DNA of 64,000 nt from Estrella lausannensis (GTDB taxonomy: Bacteria > Chlamydiota > Chlamydiia > Chlamydiales > Criblamydiaceae): the NCBI RefSeq assembly GCF_900000175.1, contig NZ_CWGJ01000025.1, forward strand, positions 1-64,000, written 5' to 3'. Below the pieces are notes generated by a model. That model saw only the letters and a program-made list of their open reading frames with translations, did not search any database and was not told where the DNA came from. The stretch's first letter is position 1; each line of letters opens with the position of its first letter. This document shows, one piece after another, positions 8,607 through 16,694 of this stretch. The position numbers and the translations under genes are program-made.

Positions 8607-9458
8607 ATGGCTAACGAAATCACAATCGACATGATTAAAGAACTGCGCGAAAGAACAGGCGTCGGCATGAACGCATGTAAAAATGCGTTGGTGGAAGCTA
8701 GCGGGGATATGGATCTTGCGATCACAAACCTCCGTAAGTCCGGTATGGCTTCGGCAGTAAAGAAAGAAGGACGCGCAACAAACGAAGGGCAGATCGGTTC
8801 ATTCGAAGGCTCTGAGACAGTAGCGCTCGTTGAAGTGAATGCTGAGACAGACTTTGTCGTTAAAAACGACAAATTCCAGGAGTTCGTCAAGAGCCTGGCA
8901 GAGCAAGCTGCGAAGAGCAATCCAGCCAGCCTGGACGCTTTCCTTAAAGAACCCTACTCCAAAGACCAGTCGATGACCGTTGATGAATTCAGGGCAGTTC
9001 TTGTCCAGACCATCGGCGAAAACATTCAGGTGAGAAGAGTCCAGGCGTTCCCCAAGAAAGGCGACCACTCGATCGGGATCTACTCCCACCTCGGCGGGAA
9101 AATCCTCGTCACTGTAGAGATCGCCGGACAGGGAGAAGAGAAGCTTGCGAAAGACATCGCGATGCATATCGCGGCCGCAAACCCTCAGTTCCTCTCGCCA
9201 GCCAGCGTACCTCAGGACGTTCTCAATCATGAGAAAGAGATTGTCCGCAGCCAGGTGCCTCAGGATAAACCTGACGCGATGAAAGAGAAAATTGTTGAGG
9301 GTAAACTGCAGGCGTTCTTCAAAGAACAGTGCCTGACAGAGCAACCCTACATCCGCGATGACAAAATGTCAGTCGCACAGCTTGTGCAAGCTCGCGGCAA
9401 AGAGTCTGGAAAGGCTCTTGCGATCGCTTCCTTCACTCGCTGGGATGTCGGCCGTTAA
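8607..9458 (+). CDS. tsf: elongation factor Ts
   Basis: The protein has 283 residues. The N-terminal UBA-like domain ITIDMIKELRERTGVGMNACKNALVEASGD is diagnostic, and NAETDFVVKNDKFQEF is the core motif that contacts EF-Tu. It is the nucleotide exchange factor that recycles EF-Tu-GDP to EF-Tu-GTP. Its start lies four bases after the rpsB stop, so the two are co-transcribed, and a strong terminator follows. Nothing is unusual about length or motifs. Confidence 0.97.
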   Translation: MANEITIDMIKELRERTGVGMNACKNALVEASGDMDLAITNLRKSGMASAVKKEGRATNEGQIGSFEGSETVALVEVNAETDFVVKNDKFQEFVKSLAEQAAKSNPASLDAFLKEPYSKDQSMTVDEFRAVLVQTIGENIQVRRVQAFPKKGDHSIGIYSHLGGKILVTVEIAGQGEEKLAKDIAMHIAAANPQFLSPASVPQDVLNHEKEIVRSQVPQDKPDAMKEKIVEGKLQAFFKEQCLTEQPYIRDDKMSVAQLVQARGKESGKALAIASFTRWDVGR

Positions 9459-9487
9459 TCGAATCGACGCATTTTTTTCTTCAAGTA

Positions 9488-9514
9488 AACCCGCCATCCG
9501 GCGGGTTTTTTTTT
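9488..9514 (+). terminator. intrinsic terminator of rpsB-tsf
   Basis: ACCCGCC and GGCGGGT form a GC-rich stem around the four-base loop ATCC, directly followed by nine T. It lies 30 bases after the tsf stop. This is a textbook Rho-independent terminator. Confidence 0.92.
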
Positions 9515-9530
9515 GCCCATATTCTTTATG

Positions 9531-9643
9531 TTTGGCAAAGAGAAAGATCTCCCCAGGGTGAAAGGGTGTGAGACACCCCATAGTGGGATAGGAGAGGGTT
9601 TGCTCAAGACCTCAGTGCCGGAGTTTGAAACGTTTTCGGTATT
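9531..9643. repeat. family A dispersed repeat, copy A1
   Basis: The left part (9531-9554) is the reverse complement of the segment seen at 63921-63942 (GGGGAAGCCTTCTCTTTGCC type). The right end (9622-9643) carries the GTTTGAAACGTTTTCGGTAT variant of the family terminus. The rest of the 309-base gap between tsf and the U-box gene holds the tsf terminator and an AT-rich probable promoter region. Confidence 0.6.
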
Positions 9644-9766
9644 ATTGACTTGTTTGAAAATCGTTAACTGCTTTTCTTTTTATTTATTTCTTATTCTGAT
9701 AGAATCTTTTGCCTATTATTAAAATATTTTAGCGCGCAACTAAAGTACGCAAGCAAGGAGAACATC

Positions 9767-11017
9767 ATGAATAGCGTGTCCTTTAATTTTTTCTCTGTGA
9801 ATGAAGTTCTCAATATCGCCGAACGAAAAAGCGTGCCGCTAGAGCCTTTCGCGCTGGGAGTCCTCAAGGAGATGGCCGACAGTGATGGCCAGATCAACCG
9901 CTTCAGCTTAATCACGCAAGAGGCCGATGAAATGAAATTCAGCCTCGATCTATCCTCTCTTGACTCTTTGCGATTTCAGGAAGACCACTCCCAAGTCCGT
10001 CTTGGGATCAACAATTTCACGGTAGCAACTCTCGTCAATCTATTCGGTGTGGTAGCTGAGGAAGCTGCCAGAAGGTGTATGGAGCAGACCGGCGACAAAG
10101 TCAGAGCTTGCATTTCTAAGATAGACCTAAGCCGCAACATGGTATCGGGAAAAAGCCTGCTGTGGTTTAAGTTCATCGAAGGCGCCGAGGAGGCGTCTTG
10201 TGGTGGGTTGCAAACCCGGGTGAGTTTGCCCATCTTGGCCCAGATCGAAGAGCTTAAGATGGATAAAACATGGGTTTCCAGTCTGGGGTTGAAATTTGCG
10301 TGTCTCCTGAAGAAATTAAAATCGCTCTCGCTGGACTTCTGCCCCCGTGTCGATTCCGTGCTCAATCCCCACGTCAGCAGCATCCCTTCGCTTGAGGCGC
10401 TGAGCATCATCGGCACAACGATGTCCATCGGTAATGAGGAGATGCGCAACCTCGCGGCCAAATTCCCTCATTTGACATCGCTAGAGTACTCGCAAAAACC
10501 CAGCTCATCGGCCCTGCCGCAAAAGGTTCTTGGCATCACCGATCCCATCACGCTTTCCACGGTCATAGACCCCGTTCTCTTTGAGTGCGGGCATCTTACG
10601 GGAAGAAGTGAAGCGGACCAGATGGGAAAATGCTACTCCCAGTGCCACTCTAAGGTAATAGGAGCCTTCAAACCACTCCTGACCAGGCTCGAGAAAATCG
10701 GGGACCGCTGGCAAGTGCGGCTTATCGATTTCAAAAGGCGGAATCTTTCCGGGGCAACTTTTTATCACGACCGCTGCGGCGCCCTGTTTACATCCGAAAC
10801 AGTCAGGGAAATATTTGATTCATTTAAATCAGGCGAGTCATGCCAATCGGGGGAAGAGCTCCCCTTGTGCCCGGCCTGCATTGCCAACCCGCTAACAGGC
10901 ATGCCTGTTCCGATGCAACTGATTAAAGTCTACCCGGAAGAGACGCCGCTGAGCGTCGATGAAAGATCGCAGTCGATGGCAACCCTCTATCAGCAATCGG
11001 AATACATTATCTGCTAG
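9767..11017 (+). CDS. leucine-rich-repeat plus U-box protein, candidate secreted ubiquitin ligase
   Basis: The protein has 416 residues. Residues about 115-245 hold degenerate leucine-rich repeats (IEELKMDKTWVSSLGLKF, LKSLSLDFCPRVDSVL, LEALSIIGTT). Residues 257-304 read like a U-box: DPITLSTVIDPVLFECGHLTGRS, then CYSQCHS. The consensus DPIT...DPV...CGHxxxRS is matched. Residues 334-385 repeat part of this logic (HDRCGALFTSETV...LCPACIANPLTG). U-box proteins are E3 ubiquitin ligases; bacteria have no ubiquitin, so this would act in the host after secretion. Expanded ubiquitin-related families are known in environmental chlamydiae. AAGGAG precedes the ATG. No signal peptide is seen, as expected for a type III substrate. 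The domain call is fairly strong; ligase activity is inferred. Confidence 0.72.
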   Translation: MNSVSFNFFSVNEVLNIAERKSVPLEPFALGVLKEMADSDGQINRFSLITQEADEMKFSLDLSSLDSLRFQEDHSQVRLGINNFTVATLVNLFGVVAEEAARRCMEQTGDKVRACISKIDLSRNMVSGKSLLWFKFIEGAEEASCGGLQTRVSLPILAQIEELKMDKTWVSSLGLKFACLLKKLKSLSLDFCPRVDSVLNPHVSSIPSLEALSIIGTTMSIGNEEMRNLAAKFPHLTSLEYSQKPSSSALPQKVLGITDPITLSTVIDPVLFECGHLTGRSEADQMGKCYSQCHSKVIGAFKPLLTRLEKIGDRWQVRLIDFKRRNLSGATFYHDRCGALFTSETVREIFDSFKSGESCQSGEELPLCPACIANPLTGMPVPMQLIKVYPEETPLSVDERSQSMATLYQQSEYIIC

Positions 11018-11087
11018 AGAGCTCTTACGCATTTCGGTATACACCTTTTATCCCGATCCGTTTATCCTGAGGCAAAAAAGAGGGTGT

Positions 11088-11813
11088 ATGGAGCAAAGAA
11101 TAAAACCGAAGAGGGTGCTGCTCAAGCTTTCGGGCGAAATCCTGATGGGAGAAAAGCCCTTTGGGATCGAAGCGGAAAGCTGCGAGAAGCTGGCTGTCGC
11201 CATCAAAATGATGAAGCAGCAAGGGATGGAAACAGCCCTTGTGATCGGTGGAGGCAATATTTTCCGCGGTGTGCGTCTCAAAGAGATCGGCATCGAGCAG
11301 ACGCCGGCAGATCACATGGGAATGCTTTCCACAATGATGAACGGAATCGCCCTCGAACGGGCGCTGGTGGCTCAAGGGACCAAGGCCAAAGTTCTAAGCG
11401 CCGTCCCTTGCCCCCCAATAGTGGAGCAGTACGAGTGGCGTAAAGCGCTCGATCTGCTTTCCCAGGGAACGACCCTGATCTTTGTGGGGGGGACAGGCAA
11501 TCCCTATTTCACCACCGATAGCGCCGCTGCCCTAAGAGCAAGCGAGATTCAGGCGGATCTTCTGCTAAAGGCCACAAAAGTGGACGGCATCTATACCAAA
11601 GATCCTATCAAACATCCGGATGCCAAAAGGTTTGAGACCATCACCTACGGGCAGATTCTTGCCGACAAACTGGAAGTCATGGATGCGACGGCTATCGCGT
11701 TATGCCGAAGCAGCCGCATCCCGATCTTTGTCTTCAATATGGCTAAGCTTTTCTCGCAGCCATTTGAAACGATTTTACAAGAAAAGAATGGAACCCTAGT
11801 AAGTGGAGATTAA
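11088..11813 (+). CDS. pyrH: uridylate kinase (UMP kinase)
   Basis: This is a 241-residue bacterial UMP kinase of the amino-acid kinase fold. Motifs are VLLKLSGEILMG at the N-terminus, LVIGGGNIFRG, the DHMGMLSTMMNG loop, VGGTGNPYFTTDSAAALRA and LLLKATKVDGIYTKDP. It phosphorylates UMP to UDP. The ATG at 11088 has GAGGGT just upstream and begins the conserved region; the open frame extends further up without conservation. frr follows after two bases, the usual pyrH-frr pair. Confidence 0.96.
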   Translation: MEQRIKPKRVLLKLSGEILMGEKPFGIEAESCEKLAVAIKMMKQQGMETALVIGGGNIFRGVRLKEIGIEQTPADHMGMLSTMMNGIALERALVAQGTKAKVLSAVPCPPIVEQYEWRKALDLLSQGTTLIFVGGTGNPYFTTDSAAALRASEIQADLLLKATKVDGIYTKDPIKHPDAKRFETITYGQILADKLEVMDATAIALCRSSRIPIFVFNMAKLFSQPFETILQEKNGTLVSGD

Positions 11814-11815
11814 TA

Positions 11816-12367
11816 ATGGGGATCAAAGAACAGACAGAACAGGGAATGAAAGAGGCGATCAACCACCTGACCCAAGAACTCAAAAATATTCGCACCGGCA
11901 GGGCCAATCCCGGGATTCTCGATAGCATCTCTGTGGAGATCTACGGCTCCCAGATGCGCATCCGTGATGTTGCCAACATCACCGTTCCGGAGCCGAGACA
12001 GCTTTTGATCACTCCCTACGACAAAAGCAACACTTCAACCATCGGCAAGGCGATCGATAAGGCCAACCTCGGCTTCCGTCCCGTTGTCGAAGGAGATGTT
12101 GTGCGCATCAACTTCCCTGCCATGGACGAAAGCGTCCGCAAGGATATGATCAAATTGTGCCACAAAAGACGCGAAGAGGCCAAAGTGAGCATTCGTAATG
12201 TGCGCGCCCATTCCAACAAAATCGTTCGCGAAGAGAAAAACGGCGGTAAAATCAGCGAAGATCAGTGTGTCCATCACGAAAAGGACATTCAGACCCTGAC
12301 TGATAAATACTGCAAAATAGCCGACGACCTGAGCGCTCAGAAGGAAAAAGAGGTGTCTACAGTGTAA
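11816..12367 (+). CDS. frr: ribosome recycling factor
   Basis: The protein has 183 residues, the standard length. The motifs LKNIRTGRANPGILDSI, ITVPEPRQLLITPYDKS and the helical segment RVEGDVVRINFPAMDESVRKD-like region with KLCHKRREEAKVSIRNVRAHSNK are those of RRF. It splits the post-termination ribosome together with EF-G. It starts two bases after pyrH and is followed by a hairpin terminator. Confidence 0.97.
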   Translation: MGIKEQTEQGMKEAINHLTQELKNIRTGRANPGILDSISVEIYGSQMRIRDVANITVPEPRQLLITPYDKSNTSTIGKAIDKANLGFRPVVEGDVVRINFPAMDESVRKDMIKLCHKRREEAKVSIRNVRAHSNKIVREEKNGGKISEDQCVHHEKDIQTLTDKYCKIADDLSAQKEKEVSTV

Positions 12368-12370
12368 GGA

Positions 12371-12400
12371 AAAGGGATCTGCTCTAGGGCAGATCCCTTT
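12371..12400 (+). terminator. terminator hairpin after frr
   Basis: AAAGGGATCTGC and GCAGATCCCTTT form a perfect twelve-base-pair stem with a six-base loop, three bases after the frr stop. The T tract is short (it lies inside the stem end), so termination strength is uncertain. Confidence 0.8.
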
Positions 12401-12528
12401 CTGATAACGACTTAGGAAAAAATGAAAAAAAACTGAATTTTGCGTTGTAAAAAAAATCGGGCTGCATGTAATATTAAGGCTCTTCAATGAAAGATGATGA
12501 AATCTTCTGAAAAGCAGGTTCATCAGTC

Positions 12529-12603
<75 letters not shown>

Positions 12604-12610
12604 ATCAAAC

Positions 12611-12682
12611 GAGTCTTTAGCTCAGCGGTAGAGCATCTCACTTTTAATGAGAGGGTCGATGGTTCGAATCCATCAAGACTCA
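12611..12682 (+). tRNA. tRNA-Lys (anticodon TTT)
   Basis: Acceptor arms GAGTCTT and AAGACTC pair perfectly. The D-arm is TAGCTCAGCGGTAGAGCA, the anticodon loop CTTTTAA has anticodon TTT (codon AAA), and the T-arm is GGTTCGAATCC. It follows tRNA-Glu by seven bases, so both are probably one transcript. The remaining 160 bases before mcsA show nothing clear. Confidence 0.95.
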
Positions 12683-12843
12683 ATTTGATTCACACACCTC
12701 CCCACCCCTCCTTATTTACAATTATTACCTTAACATTCTATATTGAACAGCAGAAGACCCCTTCAAGAGCGGCCCTTTCTTGCTTGAACAGGAAAGCTTC
12801 GGTTTGACGATCGCCTTCCGGTAAAAATAGGGTAACGAGGCAT

Positions 12844-13410
12844 ATGGAACAGAATTTTTTTGAAGATCAAGAGGAAAAGCTGCCGGAAAGGCCTCTTGAG
12901 TGCGGCGAGTGCAAAAAAGAGATTAGCGTTCGCTATACAGAGGCGGAAAAGGGAAAAGTCACCGAAACATCCATGTGCGCTGATTGCCCCAATCTTCAGA
13001 AAAAGCTCAAAGGATCAGCTCTTACGCATCATGAAACAAATACAGCCAAGGCGGGTCTTGTCTGTGGCGACTGTGGAACAAGCCTCGAGGACTTCCAGGT
13101 TGGGCATCCGTTAGGCTGCAGCCATTGCTACGAAGTGTTTGCCGATGTAATCCTGATCGAACTGACATCGCGCGCCAAAATCCCTCTCAAAATCAACACG
13201 ACCAAGAAAAATCAGCCGCTGCATATGGGAAGAACCCCCGGCGAGACGATCGAGGTCAATCCTTCGCTTCAACTCATCGCCCTGAATGAAGCTTTAAACG
13301 AGATGTTAAAGAAAGAAGAGTATGAGCAAGCGGCCTTAATTCGGGACCAGATCAACGCCCTGTCCGAAGAGGCTGAGAAAAATAAGAAAAATGAGAAGAA
13401 AGATTCATGA
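12844..13410 (+). CDS. mcsA: McsA-like protein with zinc-ribbon cysteines and UVR motif
   Basis: The protein has 188 residues. It has paired CxxC motifs (CGECKKE, CADCPN, then CGDCGT and CSHCYE) and a C-terminal UvrB/UvrC-type motif (LNEMLKKEEYEQAALIRDQINALSEEA). This is the architecture of McsA, activator of the protein arginine kinase McsB. The next gene overlaps by four bases and is that kinase. The same pair in Chlamydia is CT676-CT675, also downstream of frr. In chlamydiae it may act on type III secretion or Clp-linked regulation rather than heat shock; this is inferred. Confidence 0.85.
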   Translation: MEQNFFEDQEEKLPERPLECGECKKEISVRYTEAEKGKVTETSMCADCPNLQKKLKGSALTHHETNTAKAGLVCGDCGTSLEDFQVGHPLGCSHCYEVFADVILIELTSRAKIPLKINTTKKNQPLHMGRTPGETIEVNPSLQLIALNEALNEMLKKEEYEQAALIRDQINALSEEAEKNKKNEKKDS

Positions 13411-14474
13411 AGGATCCCGTTCGCCCGGCACAGTTTCTTTCCGAGAAAAAGCTGTGGGATACAAACGCCAACAAAATTTTTCTGGCGAGTACAGTCTCTT
13501 TAAAACGCAATATTGAGAAATTCAACTTCCCAGGCAAGCTGAACGGGGATCTGCAGAAAACGATCATCGCGCTGGTTTCTAAAGAACTGGCAAAAGAGCC
13601 CGGTTTGCGGCAAATGCTCCTTTTTCCCGCGGAAAAGGCCGAAGCGTTTGACAAGGAATACCTGATGGAGCACTTTTTCGCCCGGGAGAAGGTGTTTCAG
13701 GCCCACAGTGGAGAGGCCTTCATGATCGATGAGTCAGGAAGCTTTCTTGTCCTGCTCAATATCGACAACCACATCGAGTTTTTCATTGTCGACGTGCAAG
13801 GGGAAATGGAAAACTCCTGGAACCGTTTAGTCAAGACGGAAACGGAACTTGGAAAGTCGATCAAATATGCTTTTTTGCCCCGCTTCGGCTTTCTCACATC
13901 CGATCCCGGCGACTCCGGAAGCGCTTTCGAGGTCACAGCCTACCTTCAGCTCACCGGGCTGATCCACTGCGGTAAGATCGATGAGATCTTGGAGTCGACG
14001 GCCGATGAGTCGTTTTCAATCACAGGCCTTCAGGGCAGCCCGACAGAGATCATCGGCGATGTCTTAGTCATCAAAAACAACTACACATTGGGGATGAGCG
14101 AAGAGAATATCATCGCCTCTATCCGTTCTTTAGTCACCAAGCTCACTGTCGAAGAGGTGGCCGAACGCACCAAGATCAAGTCGGAATCGATGGCGGAAAT
14201 CAAAGACCGTGTCAGCCGCGCTTTTGGCATTTTAGTTCACTCCTATCAGATTGAGGCGATCGAGGCGTTGAATGCGATCAGCCTGGTGAAGCTGGGAGTT
14301 GATCTGGGATGGTTTGAGGGCATCTCTTTTGAGGAGCTGAACTTACTGTTTTTCAACTGCCGCCGAGCGCATCTTCTGAGTCAGTTTAAGGATAGCATTT
14401 CAGCTGAGGAGCTATCGCACAGAAGAGCCGAATTTATCCACAAGACGCTGAAAAATGTTCGTCAGCTGATTTGA
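13407..14474 (+). CDS. mcsB: McsB-like protein arginine kinase (phosphagen-kinase fold)
   Basis: This 355-residue protein fits the McsB family of phosphagen-kinase-like protein arginine kinases. Evidence is the segment HIEFFIVDVQGEMENSWNRL, then LGKSIKYAFLPRFGFLTSDPGDSGSAFEVTAYLQLTGLI, which corresponds to the FLTxCPTNxGTG active-site region of McsB but with SDPGDSGS in place of CPTNVGT. The cysteine of typical McsB is therefore replaced, as far as I can align it. It starts inside the mcsA stop (ATGA overlap). In Chlamydia the next gene is the type III secretin; here the synteny stops and repeats follow. Confidence 0.82.
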   Translation: MKDPVRPAQFLSEKKLWDTNANKIFLASTVSLKRNIEKFNFPGKLNGDLQKTIIALVSKELAKEPGLRQMLLFPAEKAEAFDKEYLMEHFFAREKVFQAHSGEAFMIDESGSFLVLLNIDNHIEFFIVDVQGEMENSWNRLVKTETELGKSIKYAFLPRFGFLTSDPGDSGSAFEVTAYLQLTGLIHCGKIDEILESTADESFSITGLQGSPTEIIGDVLVIKNNYTLGMSEENIIASIRSLVTKLTVEEVAERTKIKSESMAEIKDRVSRAFGILVHSYQIEAIEALNAISLVKLGVDLGWFEGISFEELNLLFFNCRRAHLLSQFKDSISAEELSHRRAEFIHKTLKNVRQLI

Positions 14475-14488
14475 CGGTATGTCTTGTC

Positions 14489-14625
14489 GTATACCGAAAG
14501 CCTATCAGAATTTGGCATAGGGGCCTCGCGACTCTGAGACCGCTTGGGATATTAGACAACTCACAATCTTTCGATCGTGGGGAGATTTGTCTTTGCAAAA
14601 ACCCCATTTTGAGACACTTTCGGTA
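14489..14625. repeat. family A dispersed repeat, copy A2
   Basis: It begins with GTATACCGAAAG and ends with CTTTCGGTAG, so the termini are inverted. In between are AATTTGGCATAGGGG, TCTTTGCAAAAACC and ATTTTGAGACAC, which also occur in the same order in copy A4 (23131-23271). It lies 15 bases after mcsB. Confidence 0.75.
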
Positions 14626-14645
14626 GAAGAGACGGCTCACTAAAA

Positions 14646-14667
14646 AATCATACGATTTCAGTTTTTA
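14646..14667. repeat. family B repeat, partial copy B1
   Basis: AATCATACGATTTCAGTTTT is identical to the core of copy B2 at 20721-20740. The flanking AGAGCCTGTCC arms are missing here, so this is a truncated copy beside A2. Confidence 0.65.
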
Positions 14668-14714
14668 GCTCGTATCCAAGGTTGCCGATTGGAAAAATCA
14701 TAAGGGTTGTCAAG

Positions 14715-15815
14715 ATGATGGAAAATGCCGTGCGCGCCTGCGTCCTCAATCAGTCGTCCCATATCCACTATTACGATCATCTCTCTCCCATGGCCGCGCT
14801 GCTCGAGATCCCCTTCCTCTTTGTTGAGGAAGACGACATGGCGCGCAATATGCGCTTCTATCCCGGTCTTAAAGGCGAGATCGTCGCCTTTCAGGAGTTT
14901 AACCCCGAATATCTGCTTCAACACTACGACGTTGTCTTGATGAGCGACCTATGGGACAGGCACGTCTTCCGGGAAAAATTTGCTCCTCTGGAAAAGGAGT
15001 ATGGTAAAACGATGCGCCATGTCCACGTTCCCCACGGCTTTTCCGATAAAGTATTTTACATCAGGAAAATGGCCAACGAAGACATCACCTTCGTTTATGG
15101 AGATAACATGCTCGATCTGTTAAAGAGCGAGGGGGTGTATGAGAACTTAAATCAGTTCATTATCTCAGGCAACTACCGCTACTCTTATTACAAGAAACAC
15201 AAAGAGTACCTCGATCAGATTGCAAATGAGGATGCGCTCGGAGGACTTGACCCGAATAAAAAGACAATCCTCTACGCCCCCACCTGGATGGATCTGGAGC
15301 AGTCGACCACCTTTTTTGACAGTTGTCATCACCTTCTGGACAACGCCCCTTCCGATTATAATATCTTGGTGAAGCTGCATCCGCGCCTTGAGTTGGATGA
15401 TACTGTCGGTTTCTATGAGATCCTAGGCCGGTACGCCAAGGCGAGTAATATTTTCTTCGTGACCGATTTTCCTCTGATCTATCCGTTGCTTGCGAGAGCC
15501 GATATCTATATAGGCGACATGTCCTCCATAGGATACGACTTCCTCGCTTTCGACAGACCCATGTTCTTTCTGAACAAGGATCGAAAAGATCCAAAAAATG
15601 ACAGAAGAACCTTCCTCTTCCAGTGCGGAACCTTAATTGAGGAAGAAGACTTCGCCAATGTATACCGGATTATAGAAAAAGCCCTTCCGTATGATCAGGA
15701 GCGGTTTTCGGCTATCAGAAAAAAAATCGACAGGTATACGTTTGGCGAAGAGAGGCCCTTTGAAGAGATCCGCAAAGATCTTTTCAGGGAGTGTCAGACC
15801 CCTCCTAAGAAATAA
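14715..15815 (+). CDS. CDP-glycerol:glycerophosphotransferase family protein (TagF/TagB-like)
   Basis: The protein has about 366 residues. The motifs of the CDP-glycerol glycerophosphotransferase family can be read: HVPHGFSDK, FVYGDN, KKTILYAPTWMD, NILVKLHPRLE and DIYIGDMSSIGYDFLAFDRPMFFLNKD. These enzymes move a glycerol- or ribitol-phosphate type unit from a CDP-alcohol to an acceptor on a surface polymer. The start is uncertain: ATG at 14715 has AAGGG about ten bases upstream; a TTG at 14682 would add 11 residues. It converges with a nucleotidyltransferase gene that could make the activated donor. The acceptor is unknown in this organism. Confidence 0.8.
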   Translation: MMENAVRACVLNQSSHIHYYDHLSPMAALLEIPFLFVEEDDMARNMRFYPGLKGEIVAFQEFNPEYLLQHYDVVLMSDLWDRHVFREKFAPLEKEYGKTMRHVHVPHGFSDKVFYIRKMANEDITFVYGDNMLDLLKSEGVYENLNQFIISGNYRYSYYKKHKEYLDQIANEDALGGLDPNKKTILYAPTWMDLEQSTTFFDSCHHLLDNAPSDYNILVKLHPRLELDDTVGFYEILGRYAKASNIFFVTDFPLIYPLLARADIYIGDMSSIGYDFLAFDRPMFFLNKDRKDPKNDRRTFLFQCGTLIEEEDFANVYRIIEKALPYDQERFSAIRKKIDRYTFGEERPFEEIRKDLFRECQTPPKK

Positions 15816-15817
15816 TT

Positions 15818-16501
15818 TTAAGTCAGATCCCACTGTTTGACCAGGTCGTTGGCCCGCTGTAAATCTTCGGGAAAGTCGATCTCCACGCAGTCGCCTTCTG
15901 CGCATTCGACCGCTTCGACGTCAAGCCCTTGGTGGATGCAAAGCTGGATGGCATACTCGAAGTAATCCTCCCGTTTGCAACTCCTGAGGTTGTCGCGAAG
16001 CATTCCGAGGCTCTCTTTCGGAAAGAAATTGATTCCGACAGCTTCTCCTCTCGGATCGGATACTGTTTTAGCAATCTCCTTGATGAAGCCGGAGGAGTTT
16101 AAGTTGTATTTGACCTCCTCCTCACCAACCTTTGAGGAGTTCACCAGCATCGCCGCCCTTTTGGAGCTCAAGATGGATTTGATGGTTTTGGGATGGAATA
16201 CCACATCGCCATTCAGCCATAAGACATCTTCATCGATGAGGGAGAGGGCCCTGAGTAGGCTCTTTGAGGTATTTTCTTTAAGATAATCGGGATTGTACAC
16301 GTAGAGCACATCCGGGAACTTCTCCATGATCAGCTCTTTTTTGAAGCCGACGACGACGATGATCTGCGGGCAAGAGGAGCTTTTGAGCATTTTTATTTGC
16401 CACTCGAGGATGCTCTCGCCGCTGATGAGCTCGGTGAGCGGTTTTGGAAGGGAGTTTCCCAGGCGGCTGCCTACCCCGGCTGCCAAAATGATCGCTTTCA
16501 T
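15818..16501 (-). CDS. nucleotidyltransferase (sugar- or alcohol-phosphate type, LicC-like)
   Basis: The protein has 227 residues with the pyrophosphorylase signature at the N-terminus (MKAIILAAGVGSRLGNSLPKPLTEL), WLNGDVVFHPK holding the metal-binding Asp, and VEIDFPEDLQRAN near the C-terminus. Its length and layout resemble LicC-type phosphocholine cytidylyltransferases and short NTP transferases that make CDP- or other activated alcohols and sugars. The ATG at 16501 gives the canonical N-terminus; the longer frame is not conserved. Its stop lies two bases from the stop of the CDP-glycerol-type transferase, which suggests they work in one pathway. Substrate is inferred only. Confidence 0.78.
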   Translation of the reverse strand: MKAIILAAGVGSRLGNSLPKPLTELISGESILEWQIKMLKSSSCPQIIVVVGFKKELIMEKFPDVLYVYNPDYLKENTSKSLLRALSLIDEDVLWLNGDVVFHPKTIKSILSSKRAAMLVNSSKVGEEEVKYNLNSSGFIKEIAKTVSDPRGEAVGINFFPKESLGMLRDNLRSCKREDYFEYAIQLCIHQGLDVEAVECAEGDCVEIDFPEDLQRANDLVKQWDLT

Positions 16502-16694
16502 GAGGATTGATCCGGAAATAAAGTTCAACTGTCCAAAACGAGATTTCAAGCGCGATCGGATGGATCGCCGCTATAGGAAAACAAACTCCGGCCTGTTTTC
16601 TTAAAAAATGCGGACTCTTCTGTTGATGCTATCTTTCACGAAAAAATGCAAGGGGGGAAATACCGCTGCCTCAAGGGGGGGGGGCGGAAGAAAC

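Noticed and set aside
7850-8920. Long minus-strand frame opposite rpsB and tsf
   Set aside because: Shadow of two certain genes; the translation has no family features.
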